Source: Perilla frutescens (Eukaryota > Streptophyta > Magnoliopsida > Lamiales > Lamiaceae). From it: DNA of 64,000 nt. The notes beneath the pieces were generated by a model that was not told where the DNA came from, searched no databases, and worked only from the letters and a program-made list of their open reading frames with translations. The position numbers and the translations under genes were made by a program. The stretch is taken from assembly GCA_026008535.1 (NCBI GenBank), contig BRKX01000006.1, positions 44,938,664 through 45,002,663 on the forward strand, in the 5' to 3' direction. Positions 37,083 through 49,130 of the stretch are shown here, in pieces (positions within the stretch are counted from its first letter, which is position 1; each line of letters begins with the position of its first letter).

Positions 37083-38087
37083 TGTAATACCCCAGATTTT
37101 TTAATAAGGATTAGAAAATTGTTAATCTTAGTTAATTAATTTAAGAAGAAATTTAATTAAGGTTAGTTATGATTGGATGTCAGTCACGACTTTTGGAGTC
37201 AGTTTTCGTAAAGATCATCTTTTCAGAAAATATAATCTTAATTTTTTTTTATTGCTATTTATGGTCTCTTAATAAAGGTTGTGACTCAAGGAGTGCACCG
37301 GTATTTTCGAATTTCAAATCTGAGGTCATTTGAGTTCCCGGTGATGGAAAACGTATTTGAAAAAGGAAATGAATAGTAACTTTTGAGTGCGTTCGCATTT
37401 TGAGAAATTTACGAAATCCTCCTCCTTTATTCAAGTTCAGTTCTGTCAGGCCCCTTTTATGGGAAATGACTCAAGGATTCTGTTGGCGTTTACGGATTTT
37501 CATTCTGAAGTCAATCGAACGCTCGGGAGCCAAATCTGTCAGTCTGAGTGAATAGTAAAAAGTAATTCCAAAAAGGGAATCGTTGCTCGTCTTTCTTCTG
37601 ACGAACCCGTCTTCTTCACGAATCGAGTTGGTTCACTAGTGTTCGAGCCAACGAGTCTCCCGGTATTTTTAGATTTCGTGTCTGAAGTCATTTGGACCTC
37701 GACATCGAATAAAGCAGCTTTTAACCAAACCCGGGGTAGCTTTTGCAGTATTCCCGCACAGCAATGCCTTCCAAGGGAAGCCAAAGATTTTCCTATATAT
37801 AGGGGACCACCCCTTTAGCATTTCTTGCTCATTTACTCTTTCCCTTCACTTCTAAATCGAGAGGGTGAAAAGCTTTGAAAGCCGAGAAGGTTCTGTCGAA
37901 GTAAAAAGCGTTCTTCGTGAGTGTTCTTCAAGACGACGAACGGAGTGGCGTGGAAGGGATGCGGTGAGGGAATGTGCTAGGGGCGCCGTTGAAATCGTAC
38001 CAGGCGGCTCTGCCACCGTTGCGACTCGACGAGACGCCGAGCTAACCACATTCCTTCGACGCACCTGACCCCGTCCATTCTTGTTCG
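37083..38087 (+). repeat. truncated 5' LTR of the Tekay-like element
   Basis: Collinear and nearly identical with 41646-42648. It stops at TTGTTCG, after which the two sequences diverge completely (GGGATGAAC here, TCGGTCTCG in the 3' LTR). Confidence 0.92.
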
Positions 38088-38090
38088 GGG

Positions 38091-41000
38091 ATGAACCCGA
38101 GACCGAACCAAGGACGAGATCAAAGGTCCAACCAAGGACAGAGGCCACCTCAGCCAGCTCGTATTTATGCTCTCAACCAGCAGCAAGCTGCTAAGGCCCC
38201 AGGTAATCTAGCAGGTATGATTACCCTCCTCGAGACGCCAGTTTTAGCTCTCTTCAATGCCGGAGCATCGCATTCGTTTATAGCTGAGTCTGTTTGTAAG
38301 AAACTGAAGATAAAACCCGAGAATGCTGAGAATGCTCTTGAGATAAGTATCCCCTCTGGAAAGAAAATGATGTCTAACAAGATTTGCTCTAACCTAGAAT
38401 TGAACATAGAAGGGGAAAACTTTAAGTCAAATCTTTATGTGATAAAGATTCAGGACTTCGACCTAATCCTAGGAATGGATTGGTTAGCCTCATCTTATGC
38501 TTCCATAAGCTGCCCTGAGAGAGAAGTAATGTTTCGACCACCCGGGAAAACCGAGGTGAAAATTTACGGATCAAGGCTGGGAACCAAAATCCCAGTGATA
38601 TCCGCCCTGAAGGCCACTAAGATGATAAGGAAGAAGAACTGCCAAGTCTTTCTAGTTAATTTGATAAGGAAGGAGGAAGGAGAGCTTTCCATCGAAGACG
38701 TTCCGGTCGTAAGGGAATATCCCGACGTATTCCCAAAGGAGCTACCAGGACTGCCTCTGGACAGGCAAGTGGAATTCACTATCAAATTGGAACCAGGAGC
38801 CGCCCCAGTTTCGAAAGCTCCCTACAAAATGGCGCCTAAGGAGTTGCAAGAACTCAAGGTTCAACTGCAAGAGTTGCTAGACCTAGGTTTTATCCAACCT
38901 AGTGTGTCACCTTGGGAAGCTCCAATCTTATTCATAAAGAAGAAGGATGGTACATTGAGAATGTGCATCGATTATAGAGAGCTCAATAAGCTAACCATCA
39001 AGAATCGATACCCTCTCCCAAGAATAGACGATCTCTTCGATCAGCTCAAGGGAGCAAGTGTCTTCTCCAAGATAGACTTAAGATCTGGATACCATCAGCT
39101 GAAGATCCGAAAGGAAGACATCCCTAAAACCGCTTTTAGAACTCGCTATGGGCATTACGAGTTTGTGGTAATGCCATTCGGATTAACCAACGCTCCAGCA
39201 GTGTTTATGGATTTAATGAACCGAGTTTTTCACCCGTATTTGGATACGTTTGTCCTAGTTTTCATAGATGACATTCTTATCTATTCCAAGGATGAAGAAG
39301 AACATCAAGAACACCTAAGAGTAGTTCTGGAGACGTTAAGAAGAGAAAGGCTTTATGCTAAATTCAGCAAGTGTGAGTTTTGGCTCAAAGAGGTTGCATT
39401 TTTAGGTCATATAGTCTCGGTAGAAGGAATCAAAGTGGATCCAGCCAAGATTAAAGCTGTAAGCAACTGGAAGTCTCCAAGAAGCGTGAACGAAATAAGA
39501 AGTTTTCTAGGACTCGCTAGATACTATCGCAGATTCATTGAAGGATTCTCGACTATATCCAAACCTATAACGCGATTGCTAAAGAAGGACTCCAAGTTCA
39601 AATAGACGCCTGAGTGTGAGGAAAGTTTTCAAACCTTGAAGAAGATGCTAACCACAGCCCCTGTATTAGCCATTCCGGAAGGAAATGAAGATTTCGTGAT
39701 TTACGCTGACTCATCGAGGAAAGGATTAGGATGTGTGCTAATGCAGAGAGGAAAGGTGATTGCTTGTGCTTCCAGAAAGCTTAAGAATCACGAGCAGAAC
39801 TACCCGACGCATGACTTAGAGCTAGCAGCTGTCGTTCATGCACTGAAGATCTGGAGGCACTACCTCTACGGAGCCAAGTGTGAGATCTTCTCAGATCATA
39901 AGAGCTTGAAGTATTTCTTCGAGCAAAAGGATCTTAACATGAGACAAAGATGATGGCTAGAACTTGTGAAAGATTATGACTGCACGATTCACTACCACCC
40001 AGACAAGGCCAATGTGGTAGCAGATGCCCTAAGTAGGAAGGAGAAGGTAGAGTTAGAACTCATCTTAGCTAAGAAGGATCTCCTCAAGGAATTCGAGAAG
40101 TTAGGGATTGAGGTGTTAACACCACCCGAGACTATTCAAGCTCAAGTTGCCATGATAGTCGCTCAGCCCGACCTAAGGCAAAGGATAATTGAAGCCCAGA
40201 GAGGAGATGAGTTTCTTGAAAAGAAAAGGGTAGAAGCACGATCTGATAGCTCGCAAGATTTCACGGAAGCCGCCGATAACGCGCTCTTATTCAAGGGAAG
40301 ACTCTGCGTGCTATGTAAAGAAAAACTAAAGGAGGAAATCATGTGCGAAGCACATGACATGCCATACACAGCACATCCCGGAAGCACCAAGATGTACCAA
40401 GACCTCAAGAGAAATTTCTGGTGGAATAATATGAAGAGAGAAATAGCCGCCTTCGTGGAAAGGTGTTTGAACTGCCAGCAAGTGAAAGCTTTGCATCAAA
40501 AACCTTCTGGTTTGCTTCAACCCTTCGAAATCCCTGAATGGAAGTGGGATCACATCAATATGGACTTTTTCGTAGGATTGCCAAAGTCTAAGCGGGGGAA
40601 TGCCGCTATTTGGGTAATCGTGGATCGATTGTCTAAATCAGCACATTTTGTTGCTGTTAAGATGACACATGGGCTAGATCAATTAGCCTAGTTGTATGTT
40701 AAGAAAGTTGTGCGTCTGCACGGAGTGCCGATCTCGATTACATCGGACCGTGATTCAAGATTTACATCAAGATTTTGGAGAAGCCTACAAAATGCAATGG
40801 GATCAAAGCTCAACTTTAGCACAGCATTCCATCCTCAAACGGATGGCCAGTCCGAAAGAACTATCCAGATTCTGGAAGACATGCTTAGAGGATTCGTCAT
40901 CGATCAAGGAGGAAATTGGGAAAAGTTGTTGCCTTTGGTAGAATTTACCTACAACAACAGCTACCAGTCATCAATTGGCATGGCCCATTATGAAGCCCTT

Positions 41001-41606
41001 TACGGAAAGAAGTGTAGATCGCCCCTGTATTGGGATGAGGTTGGGGAAAGAAGAATACTTGGACCCAAGATGGTCCAGGAAGCTGTCCAAAAGATCGAGC
41101 TTATTCGTCAATGCATCAAAGAAGCTCAGGATAGACAGAAGGCTTATGCAGATGAGAGGAGGACGGAGCTCAGTTTCGACGTTGGAGATAAAGTATTTTT
41201 GAAGGTGTCTCCATCAAAAGGAATAGTTCGTTTTAGCAAACGAAGTAAATTAAGGCCCAGATTTATCGGACCTTTTGAGATCTTAGAAAAGGTGAATGAA
41301 TTAGCCTACAGGTTGGTCTTACCACCTAACCTGAGTAACGTGCATGATGTTTTTCACGTTTCCATATTATGAAAATACGTGTTTGATCCAAAGCACGTTA
41401 TTAGCAAGGAAGAGATAGTCCTGAATGAGGACTTAGCCTATGAGGAAAAGCCCCAAGCCATCGTGGATCGAAAGATCCAGAAGCTGAGAAACAAGGAGAT
41501 CGATCTGGTAAAAGTGATCTGGAACCACCATGGTTCAGAGGAAGCAACTTGGGAGCTTGAATCCGAACTGCTCAAGAAGTACCCGGATATTGCTTATCAT
41601 GGTTAG
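38091..41606 (+). pseudogene. Tekay-like pol: protease, RT, RNase H, integrase, chromodomain
   Basis: One frame of about 1170 codons without a frameshift but with four stops: TAG 39603-39605, TGA 39951-39953, TAG 40689-40691, TGA 41370-41372. Protease reads NAGASHSFI, so the catalytic Asp of D(T/A)GA is Asn (codon 38256-38258). RT keeps FSKIDLRSGYHQ and FIDDILIYS; RNase H keeps IYADSS, the Glu of ELAAVVHAL and IFSDHKSLKY. Integrase has an HHCC finger (CLNCQQVK) and the Asp/Asp/Glu positions in INMDFF, ITSDRDSRF and GQSERTIQ. The C-terminus (about 41440-41600) is a chromodomain (IVDRKIQKLRN, VIWNHHGSEEATWE), which in this lineage directs insertion to heterochromatin. Confidence 0.94.
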
Positions 41607-41632
41607 TAAATTTCGATGATGAAATTTTTTTT

Positions 41633-41645
41633 AAGGGGAGTAGGA
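41633..41645 (+). promoter_or_regulatory. polypurine tract of the Tekay-like element
   Basis: AAGGGGAGTAGGA directly before the TG of the 3' LTR; one T interrupts the purine run. Confidence 0.85.
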
Positions 41646-44631
41646 TGTAATACCCCAGATTTTTGAATAAGGATTAGAGAATTGTTAATCTTAGTTAATT
41701 AATTTAAGAAAGAATTTAATTAAGGTTAGCTATGATTGGATGTCAGTCACGACTTTTGGAGTCAGTTTTCGTAAAGATCGTCTTTTCAGAAAATATAATC
41801 TTAATTCTTTTATTGCTATTTATGGTCTCTTAATAAAGGTTGTGACTCAAGGAGTGCACCAGTATTTTCGGATTTCAAATCTGAGGTCATTTGAGTTCCC
41901 GGTGATGGAAAACGTATTTGAAAAAGGAAATGAATAGTAACTTTTGCGTGCGTTCGCGTTTTGAGAAATTTACGAAATCCTCCTCCTTTATTCAACTTCA
42001 GTTCTGTCAGGCCCCTTTTATGGGAAATGACTCAAGGATTCTGTTGGCGTTCACGGATTTTGATTCTAAAGTCAATCGAACGCTCGGGAGCCAAATCTGT
42101 CAGTCTGAGTGAATAGTAAAAAATAATTCCAAAAAGGGAATCTTTGCTCGTCTTTCTTCTGACGAACCCGTCTTCTTCATGAATCAAGTTGGTTCACTAG
42201 TGTTCGAGCCAACGAGTCTCCCGGTATTTTTAGATTTCGTGTCTGAAGTTATTTGGACCTCGACATCGAATAAAGCAGCTTTTAACCGAACCCGGGGTAG
42301 CTTTTGCAATATACCCACACAGCAATGGCTTCCAAGGGAAGCCAAAGCTTTTCCTATATATAGGGGACCACCCCTTTAGCATTTTTTGCTCATTTACTCT
42401 TTCCCTTCACTTCTAAATCGAGAGGGTGAAAAGCTTTGAAAGCTGAGAAGGTTCTGTCGAAGTAAAAAGCGTTCTTCGTGAGTGTTCTTCAAGACGATGA
42501 GCGGAGTGGCGTGGAAGGGATGCGGTGAGGGAATGTGCTAGGAGCGCCGTTGAAATCGTACCAGGCGGCTCTGCCGCCGTTGCGACTAGACGAGAAGCCG
42601 AGCTAACCACATTCCTTCGACGCACCTGACCCCGTCCATTCTTGTTCGTCGGTCTCGATTCCATTTCTTTTTCGTTTTTAAATTCCGCATTTACTTTCCG
42701 TTCTTCGCGTTCTTCATTATTGCTTGTCTAAAGTTACATTTCAATTTTTGTTGAAATTCCAAGTTAATAATGTGTATGTTATATTTCTCATTCTAATTCC
42801 GTTATTGTTATTCTAAGAAGATTAACCTCGTTATTCCGTTAAATTCCGATCAAGCCACATTTAACGATTTCATCGTTAATCTAATTTAAAGGAGGATTAT
42901 CGTGTTTATACCGTTATAATGCCAAAATTTCTTTTAAGTTAAAAGCATGTTGTTGCATGTTAAATTCAAGTACGTTGTTTTTATAAAAATTCAGGTTAAT
43001 TGTTCTTCGTGTTCGTCGAAGAAATCAACGAACACGAAGAACAGTTGAAGAACACGTTGAAGGAACCCAGATGAAGAGAGAGAGAAAAGAGAAAGAGAGA
43101 GAGAGCCCCGCGGGGGAGGTGGGGTGGGCGCCGCCGCGCCACACCTCCCTCGGCCGCACCCTAGCCCGCCGGGGGCGGGGAGCCAGTCGGGGCAAGGCGG
43201 CCCCGCGGCGGCCCCCTTTTTCCGTGCTATCCATGTTAAGTCCTAGCTAAGGAAATAATAGTTGAGTATTATTTAATATCATGTTATTAGAAATCTTCGA
43301 AGGAGACCGCTAAGTCGATGATTCGACTTTTGTAGGAGGAATCGAGCCTCAGAGAAATACTAAGGAAAACCACCAGCTCGTTGCCTCGTCTTCCGTTCCG
43401 TAATCAAGGTGGGTAAATCTATACTCATCTAAAGTTTGAGCTAATGAGCTCTAGAAGCATGTTAGGGCAAATGAGATATCCGATAAAGTATTTTTGCTCA
43501 GCCTGATTGATCTCTGTACAAGGAAGGAAGAAGGAAAGATATTATGATTTACTTGAGCTCTCAAAACATGTTTAGAAATGATAGAGCTACTAAAGTATTG
43601 TTTATGCTTAGCATGAGATGTTTAAAATTATCTTTAGCTCCGAATCATATTTGTTTACGTTCTTTTCCTGCAATTCATTGTTTATGCTTGATTAGCTCTC
43701 AGAATTAAGAATTAAGGTTTGCCTTGTTATGGTAGCATTAAACCCTTTGTAGGCCAAAAACATGTAGTATTTAAGGATTAGCTTTAAACGTTGTTCTAAG
43801 CTTGGTATTGCTAGCAAGGATAAGAAAGGAAGGAACTTAGTTTTACTTAAATAGGATATGAGCTCGGAACCATTAAGGGAGTCACTGCTGGGTTTTTCCC
43901 TCATAAACTCATTCGGATATTTGAGGTAACCCCTCTTCTATCCTATGGCATGCCTAAGGGTACAGTTGACGTCAGGTTTGAGTCAAGATGGGCCCAAAGG
44001 AAAAGAAAAGCTTTTACGGTTATGGAGAGGACTTTAGCGTTTTGCTCTCCGTATACCGTCAGTTGATTGTTGGATATGTTGAAGTTTATTAAAGTGTTTT
44101 ATTGAAACCCACTGAGTACATTAGTGCTCATGCCCCCTCTTTTTCAAATGTTTTCAGGTTGAGATGTTGAGGATGTTGGTGGCTGTGGATGTGGGTTGGC
44201 TGCCAAGACTGTTTTGCTATTATCTAATATTTCCCTGAAATCCCACTATGTGATCTGCTACTCTGATACACTCTTTCTAATTCCGTTTAAGTCTTATTAT
44301 GATTATCAATACTATATGAATAATCTCCCAGACATAATTATTTGAGTATAAGATGCTTACTAAGTTCTATTCTACTATCCGAGTATGATTGCCTTTCGTC
44401 CAATCAATGTACCTGCATGTATTATTAACTATCGTCATCCAAGCTGATTGGTATCCGTCTATCCGATTTATTTACCATCTAGTAAAAGTAAACATGAGTA
44501 TCCCCGTCTAATCCCCAAAGGCATATTTCGACTGTCAAATCATCTTGTTAATCTTCCATTTTACCTCATTAACCCTTCAATGACACCTTGTCCCCATTCA
44601 TAAACCCCTATCTCGGGATCGGGCTGTTACA
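41646..44631 (+). repeat. complete 3' LTR of the Tekay-like element
   Basis: 2986 bp, TGTAATACCCC ... GGGCTGTTACA. It contains a sharply GC-rich block at about 43108-43222 preceded by a GA-rich run. Its 3' part shares short blocks with the solo LTR at 55526-58369 (for example CCCACTGAGT and TTTTCAGGT). Confidence 0.92.
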
Positions 44632-44760
44632 GATGGGATCATATGAGAACTAGACATCCATGTAAGAACTGAGAACCGATCTCACCCATAGATCTCGCCT
44701 ATTTGGACGGCCAAGATCTGCCTCAAAATTAAAAAATTTACGATGGCATTATTGTAATAT
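44632..44760 (+). repeat. MULE left terminal inverted repeat (bulk)
   Basis: Aligned to the reverse complement of 62311-62446 it shares, in order, GAGAACCGATCTCA/GAGAACCAATCTCA, GGCCAAGATCTG/GGCTAAGATCTG, an A-rich stretch and CATTATTGTAATAT/CGTTATTGTAATAT. Its outermost bases lie at about 37071-37082, on the other side of the inserted retrotransposon. Confidence 0.8.
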
Positions 44761-45309
44761 CGGTGATTTTTTAATGAACCAATGGTATTTTTGTAATTTA
44801 TTAATTCTGTCATATTTGGAATGGAATTGATTTCGGTCTGCAATTCCTTTTCCATTAGAAATCTCTTTTCTTGTATATATTAATTTTCTTTGATATATAC
44901 AATGAATTTCATTCGATTCTCTTCGAATTTTATTCAACTGAATCGGTGTTCACGTAATTTTTTGCTGGAGTTTGTGTTATTCACTGTTATTTGACGAAGA
45001 TCCCGGGTAAAAAAGTTTTTTCTGTAATTTTACTGTGATTTTTTATACGTTTGTTCGACAAGATTTTACGAAGCTGATTAAGTTGTTATTTTGAATATTT
45101 GACGATCAACACGTGTTTTTGGGGTTGCGTATTGTGTATTTTGGTTTTCTGTATATATGTAGAATTATTAGCATCAGAATACGAATTATTAGCATTTGAA
45201 TTTATTTTTTATCATTGTAAAAACGATTGAGTATCTTGTTAATAGAGTATTTGTACGATGAATGTAGAATTTTCAATAACAAATGAGTATTATAAATAAT
45301 ATTTTCTTA

Positions 45310-45910
45310 ACATGTAGTTTAGCACTACTCTGAACTATTTTAGCATTGTTGTAACGTATTTTAGCACTACTATGGAAGCAGATCAGTTTCGGGTGAATGG
45401 ATGGTTTTAGGTTGACGAAGCGTACTAAGTTGTTATTTTGAATTCTTGGCGATGAGCATGTGTTTTTAATGCTGTATATAGTGTGTTTTCATTTTCTGTA
45501 TATCTGTATATTTATTAGCACCACAATATGAATTATTAGTCATGCAAAAAGTAAATTTTGGTCAGACAGTTGCTATACGAAGTAAAGTCATACTGTTTAT
45601 TAAAATTTTATTATGTGTATGCTTTTATGAGAACAATCTGTAAATATAATTGTCATGTGTGTTCATTTTTTTTTTATCTTGCAATTTAAATCATGTATAG
45701 AGGAATCTACATATTATGCTAAACAAATCATTTTGTTCCCCATGTGGATAAATTAGAATTTATCCAAATAATCACTTTAAATTATATCATTGACTTAACA
45801 TGTACGTTAGCACTACTGTGAAATATTTTAGCACTGTTGCAAAATAGTTTAACACTATTGTGAACTATTTTAGCACTATTGTAAGCTAGTTTAGCAGCAC
45901 TGTGAATTTT
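45310..45910 (+). repeat. TTTTAGCACT motif cluster upstream of the transposase
   Basis: Repeated TTTAGCACTACT/TTTTAGCACTGTTG-type copies, clustered at 45318-45372 and 45795-45905, all in plus orientation. They lie before the first recognisable transposase exon, probably in its leader intron or promoter. Confidence 0.75.
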
Positions 45911-45979
45911 TATAACTTGATCTTAGAATATATTTTTTACGCATCAATGTGATTTAGTTGTGTATTGATAAATTTTCAG

Positions 45980-48421
45980 ATTGTGCTTCTTCCAATTTGG
46001 AGATTTCACCCGTGTTTTCTGAATTTTACACACCTGAATGTGAACCATATTTGAAGCCTGCATTGGGCAAGACTTTCCCTACTTTAGATGATGGTATAAC
46101 ATTTTACGAGGTGTATGCCTCATCATGTGGGTTTGATACTCGTCTGTCTACTACAAAGAGGTCTAAAGATGGTACTATAATTTGGAAGTATGTTCTGTGT
46201 AGCTGTGAGGGAGTTAAGAACATATATGTTGATTTTGGTGAATCTTCAAAGAAAAAGAGACGTCGTGTGTCGAAGAGGAATTACTGTATGGCTAGGATAG
46301 GTTTGAAGTATATTGGTTGTGATGGGTACAGTGTTGGATTATTTGAAGAAAGACATACACATTCTTTTATTACGGATACACACAAAGAGTTTAAGAATCT
46401 GAATAGGAATATAGATCCTACACATCAAATGTTTATTTTAAATTGTGCAAGGGTAAACATTGGACCTGTGACAACGTTTAGATTAGTTAAAAAAGTTGTT
46501 GGTGGATATTCCAATATAGACTGTACAGCAGTTGATTTCAAAAACTTCAGTCGAGATCTCAAGATGTATGCTGTGGGTGTAGATGCGCAAATGATGCTGG
46601 ATAAAATGTCCAAAAGGCATGAACTATGCTCTGCTTTCACATTTGATTATGAAGTTAACAAGGATGATCAATTGAGGTGTGTTTTTTGGGATGATCCTAT
46701 ATCAAGAAGGAACTTTTCTCTATTCGGGGATGTTGTGTCGTTTGATGCAACATATAGGACTAACATGTTTGTCTGCTATATTGTTTAGACTTGATGTTTT
46801 ATTAGTTTTAGCATTCTGCTGGTTTAGCACTAGTATTTTTCTATTTTAGCACTTGAATTTCCTTTTTTAGCACTTGTAATTTATATTTTAGCACTTGAAT
46901 TTCCTTTTTTAGCACTGTTACCTAATGTTTGAATATTTTGTTAGGTGATAATGTTATCATTTGTAATCTTTTATATACAATCATAAAGACATGATAATAA
47001 CAGAGGTTTGTGAATTTTTATATTGTTGCAGGTATTCAATGATTTTTTCACCCTTCACCGGGAAGGACAATCACGAGAAGCTTGTGACCTTTGGTGCTGC
47101 TTTAATGTTGGGTGAGGATGCTGAATCTTATTCATGGGTTCTTCAGAAATTCAAGGACTGTATGGGTGGTTCTCCTAGCCTAATAATCACTGATCAGGAT
47201 CTTGGATTGAAGGTTGCTGTAAGACAGGTATTTCCCAATACCAAACATCGATTGTGTATGTGGCATATTATGTTTAAAGTTCCAGATAAGTTGTCTACGC
47301 ATATAAGAAAGAACGAGACATTCAGAAAGAGGTTAAATAGCATTGTGTGGTCTAATTGTATAAACATCACAAATTTTGAGTTGATATGGAAGGAAATTAT
47401 GGTTGAATTTGGATTGGCAGACGATAGTCAGTTCAAGTCATTGTATGATATTCGCGAAGATTGGGTGCCTGCATATTTTAGAGATTTACCAATGAGTGAG
47501 CTGTGCAAGACTACCTCAATTTCAGAGAGTGTGAACAGTTTTTATTCAAGGTTTCTTAGATCAAAGTCAAACCTTGTTGAGTTTCTGATGAACTTTGATA
47601 GCGCACTTGATACTCACAGACATGCACATGCCTACTTGGACAGCGTTGATGAGTCGTCAATTCCTCAGTTGAAGACCCCATTCGCATTTGAGAAACATGC
47701 TGCCACTGTTTATACTAGGAATAAGTTCTACGAGGTTCATAAGGAGATTGAAGATGCATGTTATGTCTATCGTGTTTGTAATATTTCAGAAAACGATTCA
47801 GTTACGATGCTAGAAGTGAATGATGGTTTTGGTGCTACAAATAAGTTTGTTCACAACAAGGTTGAAGATTCCAGTACATGTAGCTATTTGAAATTTGTGA
47901 GGGATGGGATCCTGTGCTGCCACATATTCACTCTATTCAAAGATTTGAAATTGGAGTCGATCCCTCCTAAATATGTTGTGTCTCGTTGGATGAAGTCTTC
48001 ACTCATTAATGAAGCAGGTACATTGTTGGGTGATCGGTGTTTTTTGTTGGAGGAGAACAAAATTATTATGAACCAATTAATTTCTAAGTTTTATGCCTGT
48101 CTTTCTGTTGCTGAAGGTGACACTGCAAAGATGTCTTTGTTGTTGCAAAGTTTACGCGAGTTAAGGGAGGGGTTTTCATCTGGTGATATTGAAGATGATA
48201 CTATGTCAAAAAAGAGTAGATTATTTTCTGTTTTTTATGGATTGTGTGCACCTAGTGAAGTTGAGGTGCATCCACCTGAGTTTGTGAAGACAAAAGGCAA
48301 TGCAAGTCGTATAAAATCAAAAGAAGAGACCAGAGCTGAACGCGCAAAGAAACCTTTAAGGACCTGCAAGAAGTGTGGGAAGAAAGTCAATCATGATTCT
48401 AGGAATTGTGGGAAGAAGTAG
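45980..48421 (+). CDS. MULE transposase, FAR1/FRS-like (two recognised exons)
   Basis: Exon A (45980-46766) follows a TTTTCAG acceptor, so an upstream exon with the start codon is probably missing from this model. Exon B is 47032-48421, after a 265-bp GT-AG intron (46767-47031) whose phase matches. Exon A holds a FAR1-type DNA-binding domain (about 46045-46370, with FYEVYASSCGF, VLCSC, NYCMARI and the HTH histidines) and the first catalytic Asp (46744-46746). Exon B has the second Asp in IITDQD (47192-47194) and Glu in SISESVNSF (47525-47527), giving a DDE triad. The SWIM-like finger reads CSYLKF...LCCH, with Tyr (47885-47887) where a second Cys is expected. The C-terminus has a Cys/His knuckle (CKKCGKKVNHDSRNC). 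No stop interrupts either exon. It would excise and reinsert the element via its inverted repeats. Confidence 0.85.
46797..46925 (+). repeat. TTTTAGCACT motif cluster in the transposase intron
   Basis: Six or so plus-orientation copies (for example TTTTAGCACTTGAATTTCC twice) confined to the intron 46767-47031. Confidence 0.8.
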
Positions 48422-49015
48422 ATACATTTTATTTTATTTTTTGTACTTTTTTTATACTGATTTTTTTATTAATGATAGCAATATTCTTTCGTGTAATGCT
48501 AAATAGGCATAACTGGTATTTCATTTTTGACATTGCTAATAAAAGTTTTAATATTTCTAGCAGGTGTCACAACAGTGCTAAAGAAGGAAACTTAAGTGCT
48601 AAAGAAGAAATTACCAGTGCTAAAATACTTTATAAAAGTGCTAAAACCTCAGAATTCAAATACTACTGCTAAAAAAGGAATGACAAGTGCTAAAAATGCT
48701 TGAAACTCAAAATTGTGAATCTAAATATTAACTAGACAAACCTGGTAGTCTCATATGATAATAGCAGTGCTAAAAAGGATTTTTAAGTGCTAAAAGTCAA
48801 AATGCCAGTGTTAAATGCTTTGGTTAAAACTGTTGAAACTCAGTTGTGAATCTACATATTAATTTGACAAACCCGAGTAGTATTATATGCTAATAGTAGT
48901 TCTAAAAAAGGATTTGTAAGTGCTAAAATATAAAATGCGTGGTGAATGTTATAGTAGTGCTAAAAAAAGAAATGGAAGTGCTAAAACCTCAATTAACAGT
49001 GCTAATACTAAAATA
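48422..49015 (-). repeat. AGTGCTAAA cluster between transposase and first ULP gene
   Basis: From about 48570 many AGTGCTAAAA copies lie at spacings of about 15-35 bp (minus orientation relative to the upstream clusters). The segment 48437-48730 is similar to 58690-58930 and, in its motif-rich part, to 60430-60640, both in introns of the second ULP gene. Open frames through it are repeat-derived. Confidence 0.75.
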
Positions 49016-49130
49016 TTCACAAGAGGATATGGTGATAGTTACTACAAAAGACATATATACCAACATATACGATCAAAAGACAAATATTTGTATCATTGTA
49101 ATACAGAGTTGGAAATCATTATAAAACAAG

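Larger units (their letters stand above)
37083..44631 (+). mobile_element. chromodomain Ty3/Gypsy element (Tekay/Del-like) with a large internal deletion
   Basis: Perfect 5-bp target duplication GATGG (37078-37082 and 44632-44636). Both LTRs start TGTAATACCCCAGATTTT; the 3' LTR ends GGGCTGTTACA. The 5' LTR is only 1005 bp long, against 2986 bp for the 3' LTR. At 38087 the LTR jumps directly into sequence just upstream of protease, so the rest of the 5' LTR, the primer-binding site and nearly all of gag are deleted. The long LTR and C-terminal chromodomain fit the Tekay lineage. Confidence 0.92.

Noticed and set aside
43025..43234. GC-rich frame with a basic, Pro/Arg-rich translation
   Set aside because: It arises from the GC island inside the LTR; no start context or homology.
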